A stretch of 64,000 nucleotides of DNA from Streptosporangium pseudovulgare (lineage in GTDB: Bacteria > Actinomycetota > Actinomycetes > Streptosporangiales > Streptosporangiaceae), in contig NZ_BMQJ01000006.1 of the NCBI RefSeq assembly GCF_014648055.1, positions 310,001 to 374,000 on the forward strand. The letters are read 5' to 3'. Positions 24,624 through 35,000 of the stretch are shown here, one piece after another. Under the pieces are notes generated by a model. That model had not been told where the DNA came from and did not search any database. It was given only the letters and a program-made list of their open reading frames with translations. The translations under genes were made by a program, and so were the position numbers. How positions within the stretch are numbered: position 1 is the first letter of the stretch; the number at the start of each line of letters is the position of its first letter.

Positions 24624-24684
24624 GGTCCGGCTCGTGTCCGGACTCGGGCGGGTCCGGCTCGTGTCCGTGTCCGTGTCCGTGCCC
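24624..24684 (-). repeat. Short direct repeat and GTGTCC hexamer run
   Basis: GGTCCGGCTCGTGTCCG occurs at 24624-24640 and 24651-24667. The second copy runs into GTGTCC units (three exact, then GTGCCC). The repeat lies in the spacer between the YbaB-like gene and the membrane WXG-like gene. Confidence 0.8.
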
Positions 24685-24745
24685 GGCTTCCGGCGACCGG
24701 CCGGGCGGCGGGGGAGCCGCCGGGTCCCCGGGTCCCCGGCCGCGC

Positions 24746-25747
24746 CTACCTGAACTTCCAGCCGGGCGGGAAGACGACCGCCCGCAGGCCGTGCCCGGTC
24801 AGCTTGGCCGCCCACTGCTCGGGAGTGGGCAGGATCTCCTCGCCGTCGTCACTCATCAGGTTGTACGCGGGGGTGTAGCCCAGACCGGAGCCGGACAGGC
24901 GGGCGATCAGCTCGGTGGCGCGGGTGGGCGCCACCCCGCGCAGGGCCGTCGCCTTGACCCCGTCGTAGACGAGGGCGTAGGCGCCGTTCGCCGCGGCGAT
25001 CCTGCCGAGCTCGGTGACGTTCTCCCCGGCGGAGCCCGTCGGCAGGCCGTGCGACGCCTGGACGCTCCTGGTGATGCCCAGCGAGACGGAACCGTAGGCC
25101 GCGCCGTCCACGATCATGTAGAGGAGCGTCGTCATGGCGTACTTCGGGAACGCCATCGCCATGATCCTCCCGGCGCTGAGCGCGAAGGCGGACTTCATGC
25201 CCTGGGCCACTTTGATCAACGCGGCGATCCGGGCGGCGGCGAAGCCGTAGAGGGCCGTGGTCATCGGCTGGAACATCACCAGCCACAGGATCTGCAGGAG
25301 CAGGTCCTCGATGTCGGCGAGGTTCTTCCGGGTGGTCTCGACGAGCTGCGCGTACGCCTCGCAGCCGGCGGCCACGACGCGGCAGTCCCTCGCGAGCTGC
25401 GGCGCGTAGCCCCGGACGACCCCCTGGTACAGGGTCTGGAACGCCTCGACGGCCTCGCCGCCGTTGCGGGGGTTGTTCCACACCGCCTCGGCCAGGGCGT
25501 CGGCTCGGCCGGCGACGCCCCCGTCCGAGCCGTTCCCGCCTGAGCCGTTTCCGCCGTCGATGTCGTCGGCGAGCCGGTTGAAGATCCGCGCGATCTCCCG
25601 CAGCCGCTCCGGCGGGATCTCCGGGGCGGTCACCCCGGCGTAGATCTTCAGCGCGGCCAGGGCGGCGGTGCCCGTCCCGAGGAGGAGCATCATGCCGCGG
25701 GTGGGGGACAGCGCCGACACCGGCGAGAGCGGCAGCGGCGGCGTCAT
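24746..25747 (-). CDS. WXG-like N-terminal protein with hydrophobic central region
   Basis: A protein of 333 residues. After a short hydrophobic segment (GMMLLLGTGTAALAALKIY) comes a helical WXG-superfamily-like region with a GGNGSGGNGS linker. A central set of hydrophobic stretches follows (LLLQILWLVMFQPMTTALYG, AMAFPKYAMTTLLYMIVDGA). This resembles the WXG/LXG-type N-terminal domain of polymorphic toxins (CpnT-like). The C-terminus (LPTPEQWAAKLTGHGLRAVV) is a small domain I do not recognise. It overlaps the preceding gene by four bases. It probably belongs to a type VII-exported effector or its partner set. Confidence 0.75.
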   Translation of the reverse strand: MTPPLPLSPVSALSPTRGMMLLLGTGTAALAALKIYAGVTAPEIPPERLREIARIFNRLADDIDGGNGSGGNGSDGGVAGRADALAEAVWNNPRNGGEAVEAFQTLYQGVVRGYAPQLARDCRVVAAGCEAYAQLVETTRKNLADIEDLLLQILWLVMFQPMTTALYGFAAARIAALIKVAQGMKSAFALSAGRIMAMAFPKYAMTTLLYMIVDGAAYGSVSLGITRSVQASHGLPTGSAGENVTELGRIAAANGAYALVYDGVKATALRGVAPTRATELIARLSGSGLGYTPAYNLMSDDGEEILPTPEQWAAKLTGHGLRAVVFPPGWKFR

Positions 25748-26250
25748 CGGCCGTCCCGGTCGGGGATCGGACCGGGGACGGACATGGGAGCCCGGCCGGA
25801 GGGCGGCGCCGCCGGGGGAACGGGCGCCGGGCCGGGGGCCGGACCAGGGATCGGGCCGGGTGAGGCCGTGCCCGGCGGCGGTCCCAGCGGCGGGCCGTCG
25901 GCCGTGTAGTCGGGAACCCTCGCCAGGTCCTCGGCGAGGCCCCAGTCGACGTTCCAGACGTTCCGCCCCGTCATGAGCAGCCCCTCCCCGATGTCGCCGT
26001 AGGCGCCGGCGAGGTCACGGGTGAGTTCCAGCATCTGGTCGCGCTTCGGGGTGAACCACTGGAGGAATCGCCGGTCCGTCTCCTCGTCGGCGGGCAGGGG
26101 CCCGAGGGCCGCCAGGGCGCCCACGGCGCGGGCGACCGCCTCGTAGAGGTCACCGCCGGCCACCCGGAACCCGGGGGCGACCACGTTCTCCAGCTGGTCG
26201 TGGTCGACCTCCATGGGGACGACCGGACGGCCGGGAGATGGCTCCGTCAA
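25744..26250 (-). CDS. Small WXG-type protein with Pro-rich tail
   Basis: A protein of 168 residues. The first 110 residues are two long helices joined by a turn (FRVAGGDLYEAVARAVGALA and RDQMLELTRDLAGAYGDIG), like WXG100/ESX small partners. The last 55 residues are Pro/Gly repeats (PGPIPGPAPGPAP). A TTG start at 26250 is supported by AGGAG seven bases upstream, while ATG 26214 lacks any Shine-Dalgarno. Its stop overlaps the next gene by four bases, consistent with co-export or co-folding of the two proteins. Confidence 0.75.
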   Translation of the reverse strand: MTEPSPGRPVVPMEVDHDQLENVVAPGFRVAGGDLYEAVARAVGALAALGPLPADEETDRRFLQWFTPKRDQMLELTRDLAGAYGDIGEGLLMTGRNVWNVDWGLAEDLARVPDYTADGPPLGPPPGTASPGPIPGPAPGPAPVPPAAPPSGRAPMSVPGPIPDRDGR

Positions 26251-26511
26251 GCAACGGCTCCTAACCGGGAACGGAACGCGGATGTCGGAAAGATGTCGGG
26301 TGACGAGAGCTTCGTCCGTTGATGTTCCTAATCGAATAATCTTCGGTTAAGGCCTTATTAATACATTGATGTCCGGGATCTTGTACATCGTCACGGAGCA
26401 GGACGTACGGCCACCGGCGGCCCTCCGGCGCGGCCCGGTTCTCCCGCGCGGCCCGGTTCTCCGACGATCTCCCGTACGGCCCCCGCTCCCGGTGGCGACG
26501 GACGTCCTAGG
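26251..26511. promoter_or_regulatory. AT-rich divergent promoter region of the WXG/toxin island
   Basis: This 261-base spacer separates the leftward WXG set from the rightward SseB-like gene. Its core (about 26325-26370, with CTAATCGAATAATC and CCTTATTAATACATTG) is strikingly AT-rich for this genome. It probably holds both promoters. Such pockets are also typical Lsr2-type silencer targets (inference). Confidence 0.5.
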
Positions 26512-27561
26512 GTGGTCGTCGTGCAGGAGTGGCGGCCCGAGAGCCCGTTCGAGAAGCGTCTCCAGGCGGCGTTCGCCGCTGAGGACCTCCCGGTCTGCCT
26601 GGCGCTGTTACGGCAGGCCGAGATCGGCCTGCCGGTCACCCCGGCCGCCGCGGAGGGGAGGGAGCCGGCCGCCTGGCCGACCTTCACGGGCGACGGGCGC
26701 ACCTGGATGGCCGCCTACACCTCGCTCGACGCCATGCGCGCCGTTCTCGGGGACATCACCGAACACGTCCGCATCGTCACGTTCGCCGAGCTGGCCGCGG
26801 GCTGGCCCGACCCCCGGTGGGGGCTGGCGGTGAACCCGGGCCTCTCGACGTCCTTCTTCTTCCTGGAGGCCGGTACGGTGGCCAGGCTCGCCGTGCCGTC
26901 CCTGGTCGAGGAGCGCCTCGCCGAGCCCGGCTCCGGACCGCCGATCATGCAGAAGCTGCTCCGGCCCGCGGACCTGTACGCCCATCTCGCCGAGGGCGGG
27001 TCCCGGGTCTCCGGATACTGCCACCGGGCCAGGGACGTCGCGCACATCGCGACCCCGACCGTCCTGGCGGACGCGCTCGGGCAGGCGCACGAGGAGGGAG
27101 TGGTCACCGACGAGGGGTCGGTGAACATCCTGCGGTGGCGCGCGGTCGGGCTCGACCTGTACCGCACCCCCTACGGCGGCGTCGATGAGGCGTCGCGGGC
27201 CGCGGTGGCCGGGTGGGTGATCGAGGAGCCACCGTTCGTGGGCATGGGGCTCGTGCCGAACGCCGACCAGCTCATCCGTGAGTACAAGGTGGACGGCGTC
27301 GGCCTGCCCCACGGCGCCGAGATCTGGGAGCTGACCGTGGACGGCGTGGAGTACCGGCGCGCGGTGTACGACGGCGACCTCGGACGCTGGTTCCTGGTCG
27401 ACGACGTGCCGGCGGGCGAGGCGCCCGACGGCGCCGACGCGTCCGGCGGCCCCGCGATCGCCTGGGGCCCCGGGGCGGCCGGTGGTGCCGGAGCGGCCGA
27501 TGACCAGGTCTTCGATGGCCCGTTCCACCGGGGAGCCGACGCTCCGGGAGGGGCGGCGTGA
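26512..27561 (+). CDS. SseB-domain protein of the WXG/toxin island
   Basis: About 349 residues. The N-terminal half matches the SseB domain: SPFEKRLQAAFAAEDLPVC, PTFTGDGRTWMAAYTSLDAM, and RIVTFAELAAGWPDPRWGLA followed by NPGLSTSFFF. The second half is less recognisable, with VEYRRAVYDGDLGRWFLVDD and a disordered Gly/Ala tail. SseB-like proteins commonly accompany type VII-linked WXG genes in actinobacteria. A chaperone or effector-adaptor role is inferred. The start is one of three GTG codons between 26512 and 26521. It is translationally coupled to the next gene. Confidence 0.8.
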   Translation: MVVVQEWRPESPFEKRLQAAFAAEDLPVCLALLRQAEIGLPVTPAAAEGREPAAWPTFTGDGRTWMAAYTSLDAMRAVLGDITEHVRIVTFAELAAGWPDPRWGLAVNPGLSTSFFFLEAGTVARLAVPSLVEERLAEPGSGPPIMQKLLRPADLYAHLAEGGSRVSGYCHRARDVAHIATPTVLADALGQAHEEGVVTDEGSVNILRWRAVGLDLYRTPYGGVDEASRAAVAGWVIEEPPFVGMGLVPNADQLIREYKVDGVGLPHGAEIWELTVDGVEYRRAVYDGDLGRWFLVDDVPAGEAPDGADASGGPAIAWGPGAAGGAGAADDQVFDGPFHRGADAPGGAA

Positions 27562-27947
27562 TGTGGCATTCCTACCGGGCGCGCTGGCGGGGGACGGAGT
27601 ACGCCGCGAGCCCCGATCCGCGCCCGGACGCGGTGTGGGTACGGCTGCGCGCCTCGGAGCCCGCCGAGGGTTTCGAGGAGGTCGAACCGGGCTGCTTCGT
27701 GCGGCCGGTGCGGGCCGAGGAGTGCGAGTCGATCTCCTTCGTCACGACCGTCTGTGAGTGGCGCGGCGCGCCGTTCCAGGTGTGTGACCGGCGCGGTGAC
27801 ACGCTGCTCCTCGAATACGTCGGGGGTCTGCTGCCGGTCGCCCGCGAACTGGAGCTGGAGCGGGTCGAGCGTGGGATCCACCGGCGCTGGGTGCCCAGGC
27901 ACGAGGTGACCGATCTCCGGGAGAACGTCGCCTTCCTGGAACCCTGA
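27558..27947 (+). CDS. Hypothetical protein (129 aa) coupled to the SseB-like gene
   Basis: Starts GTG-ATG (27558/27561) overlapping the stop of the SseB-like gene. Begins MWHSYRARWRGTEYAASPD, then has acidic and aromatic segments (EVEPGCFVRPVRAEECESISF) and a C-terminal RRWVPRHEVTDLRENVAF. I recognise no catalytic motif. Its size and position suggest an accessory or immunity-type protein of the island. About 215 bases follow before the next gene, including an AT-richer stretch with likely promoter boxes. Confidence 0.75.
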   Translation: MMWHSYRARWRGTEYAASPDPRPDAVWVRLRASEPAEGFEEVEPGCFVRPVRAEECESISFVTTVCEWRGAPFQVCDRRGDTLLLEYVGGLLPVARELELERVERGIHRRWVPRHEVTDLRENVAFLEP

Positions 27948-28162
27948 CCCGCGTCCCTCCGCAGGACGACGTCGCTTATGGCGTTGTATGAGCGTTTTCA
28001 GTGGTATTTGGTGCTTGCCGTACCACAGTGGCGGATGTCAGGATGATCGATAATTCACGAAGATTTAACGTGCGAATCGTCCAGGTGTCGGCGGGGGGCA
28101 CGGGAGGCAGGGGGGTCGCGGTGGCCACCGCCACCGGTCCCGCGCTTCGAGGGGAGGTCGAT

Positions 28163-28570
28163 GTGGAACCTTTCGCGGTCTCGGATGAGGCGAGGAGCAT
28201 GCAGGCCTACGCCGAGGAACTGCGCGCCACCTTCACCCGCCTGCAGGAGCGGGGGCCGGAGATCCACCGGCAGGCGCGGGCCGTACAGGTGACCGAGAAG
28301 TCGCGGGACGGGCTGGTGTCGGCGACCGTCGGCGCGCGCGGCGACCTGATCAGGCTCGACCTCGACCCCCGCATCTACCGGCGGCAGGACTCCCGGGAAC
28401 TCGCCGACGTCATCACGGACACCGTCCACCGGGCCACGGAGAAGGCCCGGGCCATGGTCGTGGAGCTGTTCGAGCCGCTGGTCCCCGGCGACCAGATGAA
28501 GGAGCACCTGGAGGGCGACCTCGAAAGCGTGCTGGAGCGGATGGCGGCCCAGATGCTCGGGAAGAGGTGA
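28163..28570 (+). CDS. YbaB/EbfC-family protein (toxin operon)
   Basis: A protein of 135 residues. An N-terminal coiled coil (ARSMQAYAEELRATFTRLQE) is followed by the YbaB/EbfC beta-sheet segment SRDGLVSATVGARGDLIRLD and a C-terminal helix. GTG 28163 has GGGGAGG five bases upstream. Its last codons overlap the next gene (GTGA). It is the first gene of the apparent operon ending in the giant 3347-residue protein. It parallels the YbaB-like gene at 24183. It may be a chaperone or DNA-binding regulator; neither is shown by sequence. Confidence 0.82.
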   Translation: MEPFAVSDEARSMQAYAEELRATFTRLQERGPEIHRQARAVQVTEKSRDGLVSATVGARGDLIRLDLDPRIYRRQDSRELADVITDTVHRATEKARAMVVELFEPLVPGDQMKEHLEGDLESVLERMAAQMLGKR

Positions 28571-28929
28571 CCCCGGTGAGCGAGTACGGCGGTTACGAGG
28601 ACGTCGTCGGGGTCCACTACCAGGGCGTGACACACGGCCTGGTCCGATGGGACACCATGTCGGTCGACGTCCACACCCTGTGGGTGATGAAGGTGGAGCG
28701 GATCCGGGCGCTCAACGCTCTCGCGCCCTGGGGCCGGGACACCGCCGGCGCCGCGTTCCAGGCGGCCTACATGAACGGCGGCGGCCCGGAGAAGATGATC
28801 GAGTACGGCGACGGCATCGTGAAGACGGTCATCGAGGCCGGGCCGAAGGTGCGGAACAACATCGGCACCACGCAGGCCACGGACGACCACGAACGCGCGG
28901 CCATGGACAGGCTCATCGAAGAGGTGTGA
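28567..28929 (+). CDS. WXG100-like small protein (120 aa)
   Basis: Helix-turn-helix small secreted-type protein with the WXG-like pattern LWVMKVERIRALNALAPWG followed by DTAGAAFQAAYMNGGG, where PWGRDTAG is the turn. The length is near the family norm. The GTG start overlaps the preceding gene by four bases. WXG100 proteins pair with effectors for type VII secretion, and the giant protein starting 100 bases downstream is the obvious partner. Confidence 0.85.
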   Translation: MTPVSEYGGYEDVVGVHYQGVTHGLVRWDTMSVDVHTLWVMKVERIRALNALAPWGRDTAGAAFQAAYMNGGGPEKMIEYGDGIVKTVIEAGPKVRNNIGTTQATDDHERAAMDRLIEEV

Positions 28930-29029
28930 CCGGTACCGAACCGTCCTTCCGCGCCGCCGGCGCGAGGAGGATCCGGACGCGCCGGACGTCCGTCCGGTGA
29001 CCTGACAGCACCACAACGGGGGAGATGGC

Positions 29030-32000
29030 GTGGCCGTCAACACGGATTCCGCCGGAAGCCGCACCGGGATCAATCCCAGTGCCGCCGGGGGGACTCCGCC
29101 CGACGTCGTGGGCGGCGCCGCCCCCGACGTCACGCCCGCGTGGGGCGAGAGCCTTCCGGCCTGGGCCAACACCCTGATCTCGTATCTCGCCTCGGGCCAG
29201 AACTGGCCGGAGGCGAGCGAGAGGTTGATGTGGCAGATCGCCACGGCCAACCGGGAGCTGTACGAGGGCCTGGTCACCTCCGTCGAGTCGGGCGTCACGG
29301 CCGGCGGCATGATCCTGCAGTCGTGGACGGGGCCGGCGAGCAAGAAGTTCGCCGAGGACTTCGCCCAGGCGTACTCCCAGGACTCGGGCGTGCCCGTGCT
29401 GGCGCAGCAGGCGGCGGCCTACTTCCAGCAGGCCGACAACTTCGCCCGCGAGGTGCAGTACTCCAAGATCTCGATCAACGTCGCGTTCTGGATCGCCGTG
29501 ATCGCGACCTACATCGCCCTGCTCGCCGCCTTCTTCAGCGCGGGCGCGACCACCTCGGCGCTCGGCCCCATCGCCGCGGCCGCGCGATCCAACATCGGCC
29601 GCATCCTTGAGCGGCTCGCCGTGGTCGCCGGGCGCACCCCCGAAGGCGCGGTCACCCGGCTGGCCGCCCGCGGGGCGGCCACCAACGGGGTGACCGCCGC
29701 AGGCGGGGCCGCGCACGGGCTCCGGACGCTCCTCACCGGTGCGGCGGGCCGGGAGGTCACCGAGGAGATGGGTGAAGAGGGCGCGATCGACTACCTGACC
29801 CAGAAAAAGCAGATGGACATGGGCACCCGCACCAGCCGGGACTGGCAGCGGTTCCTGGCCTCGCTGGTCGGCGCGGCCGGTGGCGCGGTCATCGGCATGA
29901 AGGCCGCCCCCATGCTGAACAGGTTCTCCAGCAGCATGCCGGTGCTGCGGCGGCTGAACGAATTCGGCGGCACGGACCCGGGGATCATGAACGCCGTCAA
30001 GCGGTTCCCCGCCCGCGCGGTGCAGACGGGCCTGAACAACATGGTCGCCTCGCCGGGCGGAAGCATCATCGCCAACACGCTCGTCTACAGGCAGAACCCG
30101 CTTGAGGCGCTGCCGAACGGGGAGGCCCTTCTCGGAGCCGCGCTGGGCGGCGCCGGCCGAACGAACACGATCAGCCCGTTCAACCCCGATGTCTTCAAGG
30201 CGATCACCCACCTCCGGGCGACCCTCGACAGCGGCGCCGCGATCGCCGCGGCCTCCGACGCCCGCCTGGCCGGCGGCGACCCGCCCGCCGGGTCCGGCGG
30301 ACCGGCGGTGACGCCGGGGAACCAGCCCGATCCGGGGAGTGGCGGCACCAGCCTCGCGAACGCCCCCGCGCCGGACCCCGCGCCGGACCTCGCGACGGTC
30401 GCGGCCGCCGGGAACGGCGGGAACAGCGGGCATGTCGGGAACAGCGGCAACGGCGGCAACGGCCCGAACCAGTCCGGCGTCCCCGCCGGGAACGGCCAGG
30501 CGACGGGCGGGGCGCAGAACCCGCAGGCCACGGGCACCGTACCGGTGGCACCGGTCGCGCATACGGCGCCCGGCGCGGGAACGACCCCGGCCGGAAGCCC
30601 GGCGCACACTTCCGTCTCGCCGGCCACGGCACCGTCCTCGCCCGCCCCGGCGTCCGGGACGGCACCGTCCGGATCCTCCGGGACCGGACCGAACACGCCG
30701 AGCACCTCCCACGCGCCGCAGGCCGGAGCGCCCGCCGCGCAGAGCGGACAGGGCGCGTCCACCGCGGCGCAGGGCCCACAGGGTCCAGCCACCGCGCAAG
30801 GCGCGCAGGGCACGCCCGCCGCGCAGGGTTCACAAGCCGCGCAGGGCCCGCAGGGCACGCCTGCCGCGCAGAGCGGCGAGGAGGCGTCCGCCGCTCGGGG
30901 TTCCCAGGGTCCGCAGAGCCCGCAGGGCTCGCACAACGCGCCGCAAGGGGCGCCCGAATCACAGTCTTCGCAGGGCGCGCCGAACACGGCCGCCGCGCCC
31001 GGTTCCGCCAACACGGCCGCCGCGCCTGATCCCGCGAACACGGCCGCCGCGCAGAACCCGGCTGCCGCGCCCGGTTCCGCGCCCGGTTCCGCGAACACGG
31101 CCGCCGCGCCTGATCCCGCGGGCGCGCCCGTCACGCCGAGCGCGCCGACTCCGTCGGTGCCGGGGGGAGCCCAGGAATCGGCACCCGGCGCCGGAACGGT
31201 GACCACGGCGGCCGGCACCCCGAATGCCGTGGTGGCGCCGGGGACCGCGCAGGCGGGCACGACGGCCGGAGCGAACGCACCGGCCACCGGCGGGGAGACG
31301 GCTCCGGGCACGTCCCAGACCGCGCAGGTCGTCCCGGCCGCCCCCCAGACCGCGCCGGGCACCAGCACGCGTGCGGCGACGAGCGCGCCGGCCACCGCCG
31401 GGCCGGACGCCGCCGCGGCGCTGCGGCTCGCCGACTCGGTGCTGGCCGAGACCGTGCGGATCGTCGCACCGACCGCGACCCTCCTGAACGACGGCCGCAT
31501 CCGGCTGGCCAGGGAGGACGGACAGGTCCTGCACATCCCCGCCGACGCCGTCCGCTTCGTCGGACGGCAGCTGACGACCCGGGTCCACGACGGCGTCGGC
31601 AGGCAGCGGCTGACCGCGGAGGCCGCCGCGTGGCTGGGCATCGAGGTCGCCCGTACCCTCGGCGAGGGAGGCAGGGAGGGGGCCGTCCTGGCGCTGCACC
31701 AACTGGTCGAGGCGTCCCCCGAGTTGAGCGACGCGGCCACGCAGGTGGCCGTGGAGATCCTCATGGACAATCCCGCCGACGGAGGGATCGACGGCTCTAA
31801 CCCGGACGCCGGCCGGTTCGCCGAGGAAGTGGCCGAGCGGGCGAAGGAGCCCGCGAGGGCGCCGGTGGACGAATACGCCGAGCTCCGGGCGACGGCGATG
31901 AGCCGGGAGGTCGGCGCTCTCCTGCAGCAGGTCACCACGTCCGGACAGGCGGGGGCTCCGGCGGGCACGGCGACCGCGGAGCCGGGACAGGAGGTCCTTC

Positions 32001-35000
32001 CGCCCGCGGAGCTGTCCGTCAGGCTGCAGCGGCTGGCCGAGACCGTGGCGAAGGCCGAGACCGCCCTGGAAGAGCGCGCCAAAGCATGGTCGGGCAGGGC
32101 GAAGGCCGCCCGTGAGGACGCGGACAGCACGCTTGAGAAGGTGGAGGCCGCGGAGAAGGCCGAGCGGGAGGGGAAGCCGCTCAGGGGAGAGCGCGACAGC
32201 CGGGCGCAGGAACGGCGCCGCCAGGCTCGCGAGAGCGCCAAGGCCGGCCGGGAGGCGGCGGCCATGGACAGCCGGGTCGCCGCCAGGTACAGGACGGCCC
32301 GGACCCGGGCCGTGGCGGCGCGTGCGGCGCTGGCGGAGGCGGCCGACGCCCTGAACCGGCTGGCCGGCGAGCGGGAGGGGAGCCCGACGGCGGCCGGCCT
32401 GTCCGCCGAGGCCGCGCGGCTCGCCGGGAATGCGCAGGACGCGTTCGACAGGTACCTCGACGCGATGAAGGAGGCGCTGCCGCCGGAGGCCGTACGGTCC
32501 GCGACCTTCGCGGCCGGTCCGCTGCCGCACATGGCCGCGCTGACCGACGCGGTCAACAAGCTGCTGGCCGACCAGAGGATCGATCACGAGTTCTCCCCGG
32601 CCGAGCTGGAGGACCGCCTGCGGGCGGAGTTCCGCCGGATGATGTCCACCGACGGAGCGGTGCTGCGGCTGGAGACAGGCAAGGGCGCCGAGCTGGTGAT
32701 CAGGATGGAGGTCGAGGACCTCGTGGAGGTCCTCGACCCGGAGGTGACGCACTCCGAGACGATGCTCGGCTGGCTGACGCAGGGAAACCGCTCGGCGTCG
32801 GCCGGTGCCGGCCGCAGCGCCGGCACGTCCGTCGGCGCCGACGTGCCGGGGTTGGTCGGGAACCTTCTCGGGCTCCTGCCGGGCGCCGGCCCCGCCCTGG
32901 CAATGGTGAAGGGACTGGCGAAGCGTCTCGGCCTCGACGTCGGCTACGGCCGCGAACAGGGATCGTCGCAGAGTGTGAACGGTTCCAGGTACGTGCTGGG
33001 CGGCGGGGTCCTGGACAACCGGGGCCCGGCGGCCAAGTACCAGGCGGGGAAGGTCAAGTTCACCGCCGGGCTCGACGCCCCCGGGATGAGCGGGCGGGTC
33101 ACCGTCCAGGTCACCGAGGGCGCCCCCGGCGACGGGACGACCGCAGAGCTGTGGGTCTCGCACGCCCACATCGAACCGGCCCCCGAGAAGACGGCCCAGC
33201 GCGACTTCGCCGAGGGACACCGGCCGACCCTTCCCGGCCTCCAGGTCATCCACGTGGCCGGTCTGGAGGAGGCGATCGACGAGGTTGAGGTGAGCCTCGC
33301 GGACAGGGGCGCCGGCGTGGGCTCCATGATCCATCACGAGATCCGCACCGCCCTCGCCGAGGAGGTGGCGAGCAGGCTGCCCGAGGTGGTCAACAACCCG
33401 GGCGGGCTGTCGCGGCCCATCGCCGGGGCGTCGGGGATCACCCTCGACGTCGAAGGTGATCTCAAGGTGCGGCGCGCCGGGCAGGGAAGGTTCACGGTCG
33501 ACGCCGAGATGGTGGGAACGGCCACTTCCCAGCAGTTGGGGGAGGAACTGGGCGTCGGGTTCGTCTCGATCTCGGACGGCCAGGGAGTCAACCAGTCGCG
33601 GAACGTGAACCTCACGGTGGGCGGGAAGTTCGCCGACCACGTACCCTTCCTCGACATCGACGCCAAGGGCCTGTCGGGGAAGCTGAGCGGCAGCGGCTCC
33701 CGGGGAGTCTCGCGGTCGGAGGGGGTGAACGCGAACGGCACGGGCATCCTGCCGCTCGTCGGGCGGAAGAAGGACCACAACGAGACGTGCGTGTTCGACG
33801 TGATCACCACGATCACCGTGCGGGTGCCCGGGGAGAGCGAGCCGCGACGGCTGGGGCCGATCACGCTGACGGTGACGGCGCAGATGACGGAGAGCGACGC
33901 CTACAAGGCGTACTTCCCGGTCGACGAGGCGGCGGTCACCCGGGACGAGGACGCGGTGACCCTGAGGGACGACGTCCTTCCGGAGGCGCCCCCGGGACGG
34001 CGGAACCGGCCCGCGGACTGGGAGGGAGAGGGGCCCGGGCGGGTGCGCAGCGTCGGTTTCGCGCACGTCGAGCTGATGGACGACATCACCGGCCTGCGGG
34101 AGCAGGCGGAGACGTACCTGCGCGGGCTGGACCTGCTGCCCGGCCCGGACGGCGAGGTGTCGAAGGACGAGGTGCGGGCCGCCGGCCAGCGCGACAACCA
34201 GCGGGCCCTCGACGAGACGCTGTCCAAGTCGCGGTTGCAGACCGAGTACGGCAACCGGGTGCTCTACCTCCCCGTCGTGGACCAGCGCAAGGGCCGTCAA
34301 CCGCAGCACTCCACCCTGCGCATCCAGGTCAACCGGGGCTGGAGGACCAGGATCTACGCCGGCCACACCCCCGGCAGGCCGGTGGTCTCCCTGTTCATCG
34401 GGTCCGACACCTCCGGAAGTTCGAGCGGCGGGTCGGGGTCGTTGTCGGGGAATGTCGGGGTGGGTGCCGGGTACGGGACCGCGGACGGGGAGTCGAAGAT
34501 CTCCGGGGGCGCGGGGCACGGCAGGAGCATGGGCCGGGGGTCCGGCGAGAGCCGGGGCTTCACCACCAACGACGTCTATCTGGTGGAGAACCTGACGTCG
34601 ACGGCGCTGACCGACGAGGTCGACACCGTGACGATCGACCACCTGACGGGCGACACCTCCCATCGGGTCGCCTCCGACCAGGTGCGGGTACGGCAGAAGC
34701 TGCCCGCCGACCTGCTGCCCGCGGCCGGCTCCGCGATGCCCGCGACCGGCATGCCCTCCTCCGAGGAACTGCTGGACGTGTCCGTGCCGCTGGCACTGGA
34801 CCTGGGCAGGGACGCGGATGCGGCCCCGGGCCGGAACGCCGAGATCGCCGAGGAAATCGCCAGGAAGGCCGGCATACAGCCGGGCACCCTCGCCTTCCAG
34901 GCGGTCACCGGGTTCCTGAGCACCCTGAACCTCCTGACCCACCCCGACTTCCTGCACACTCCTCACGAGATCGAATTCACCGTCGACCCGGACGGCCCCA

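Noticed and set aside
24657-24690. GTGTCC tandem run as CRISPR or coding repeat
   Set aside because: The units are six bases without spacers and lie between two genes; this is a simple microsatellite.
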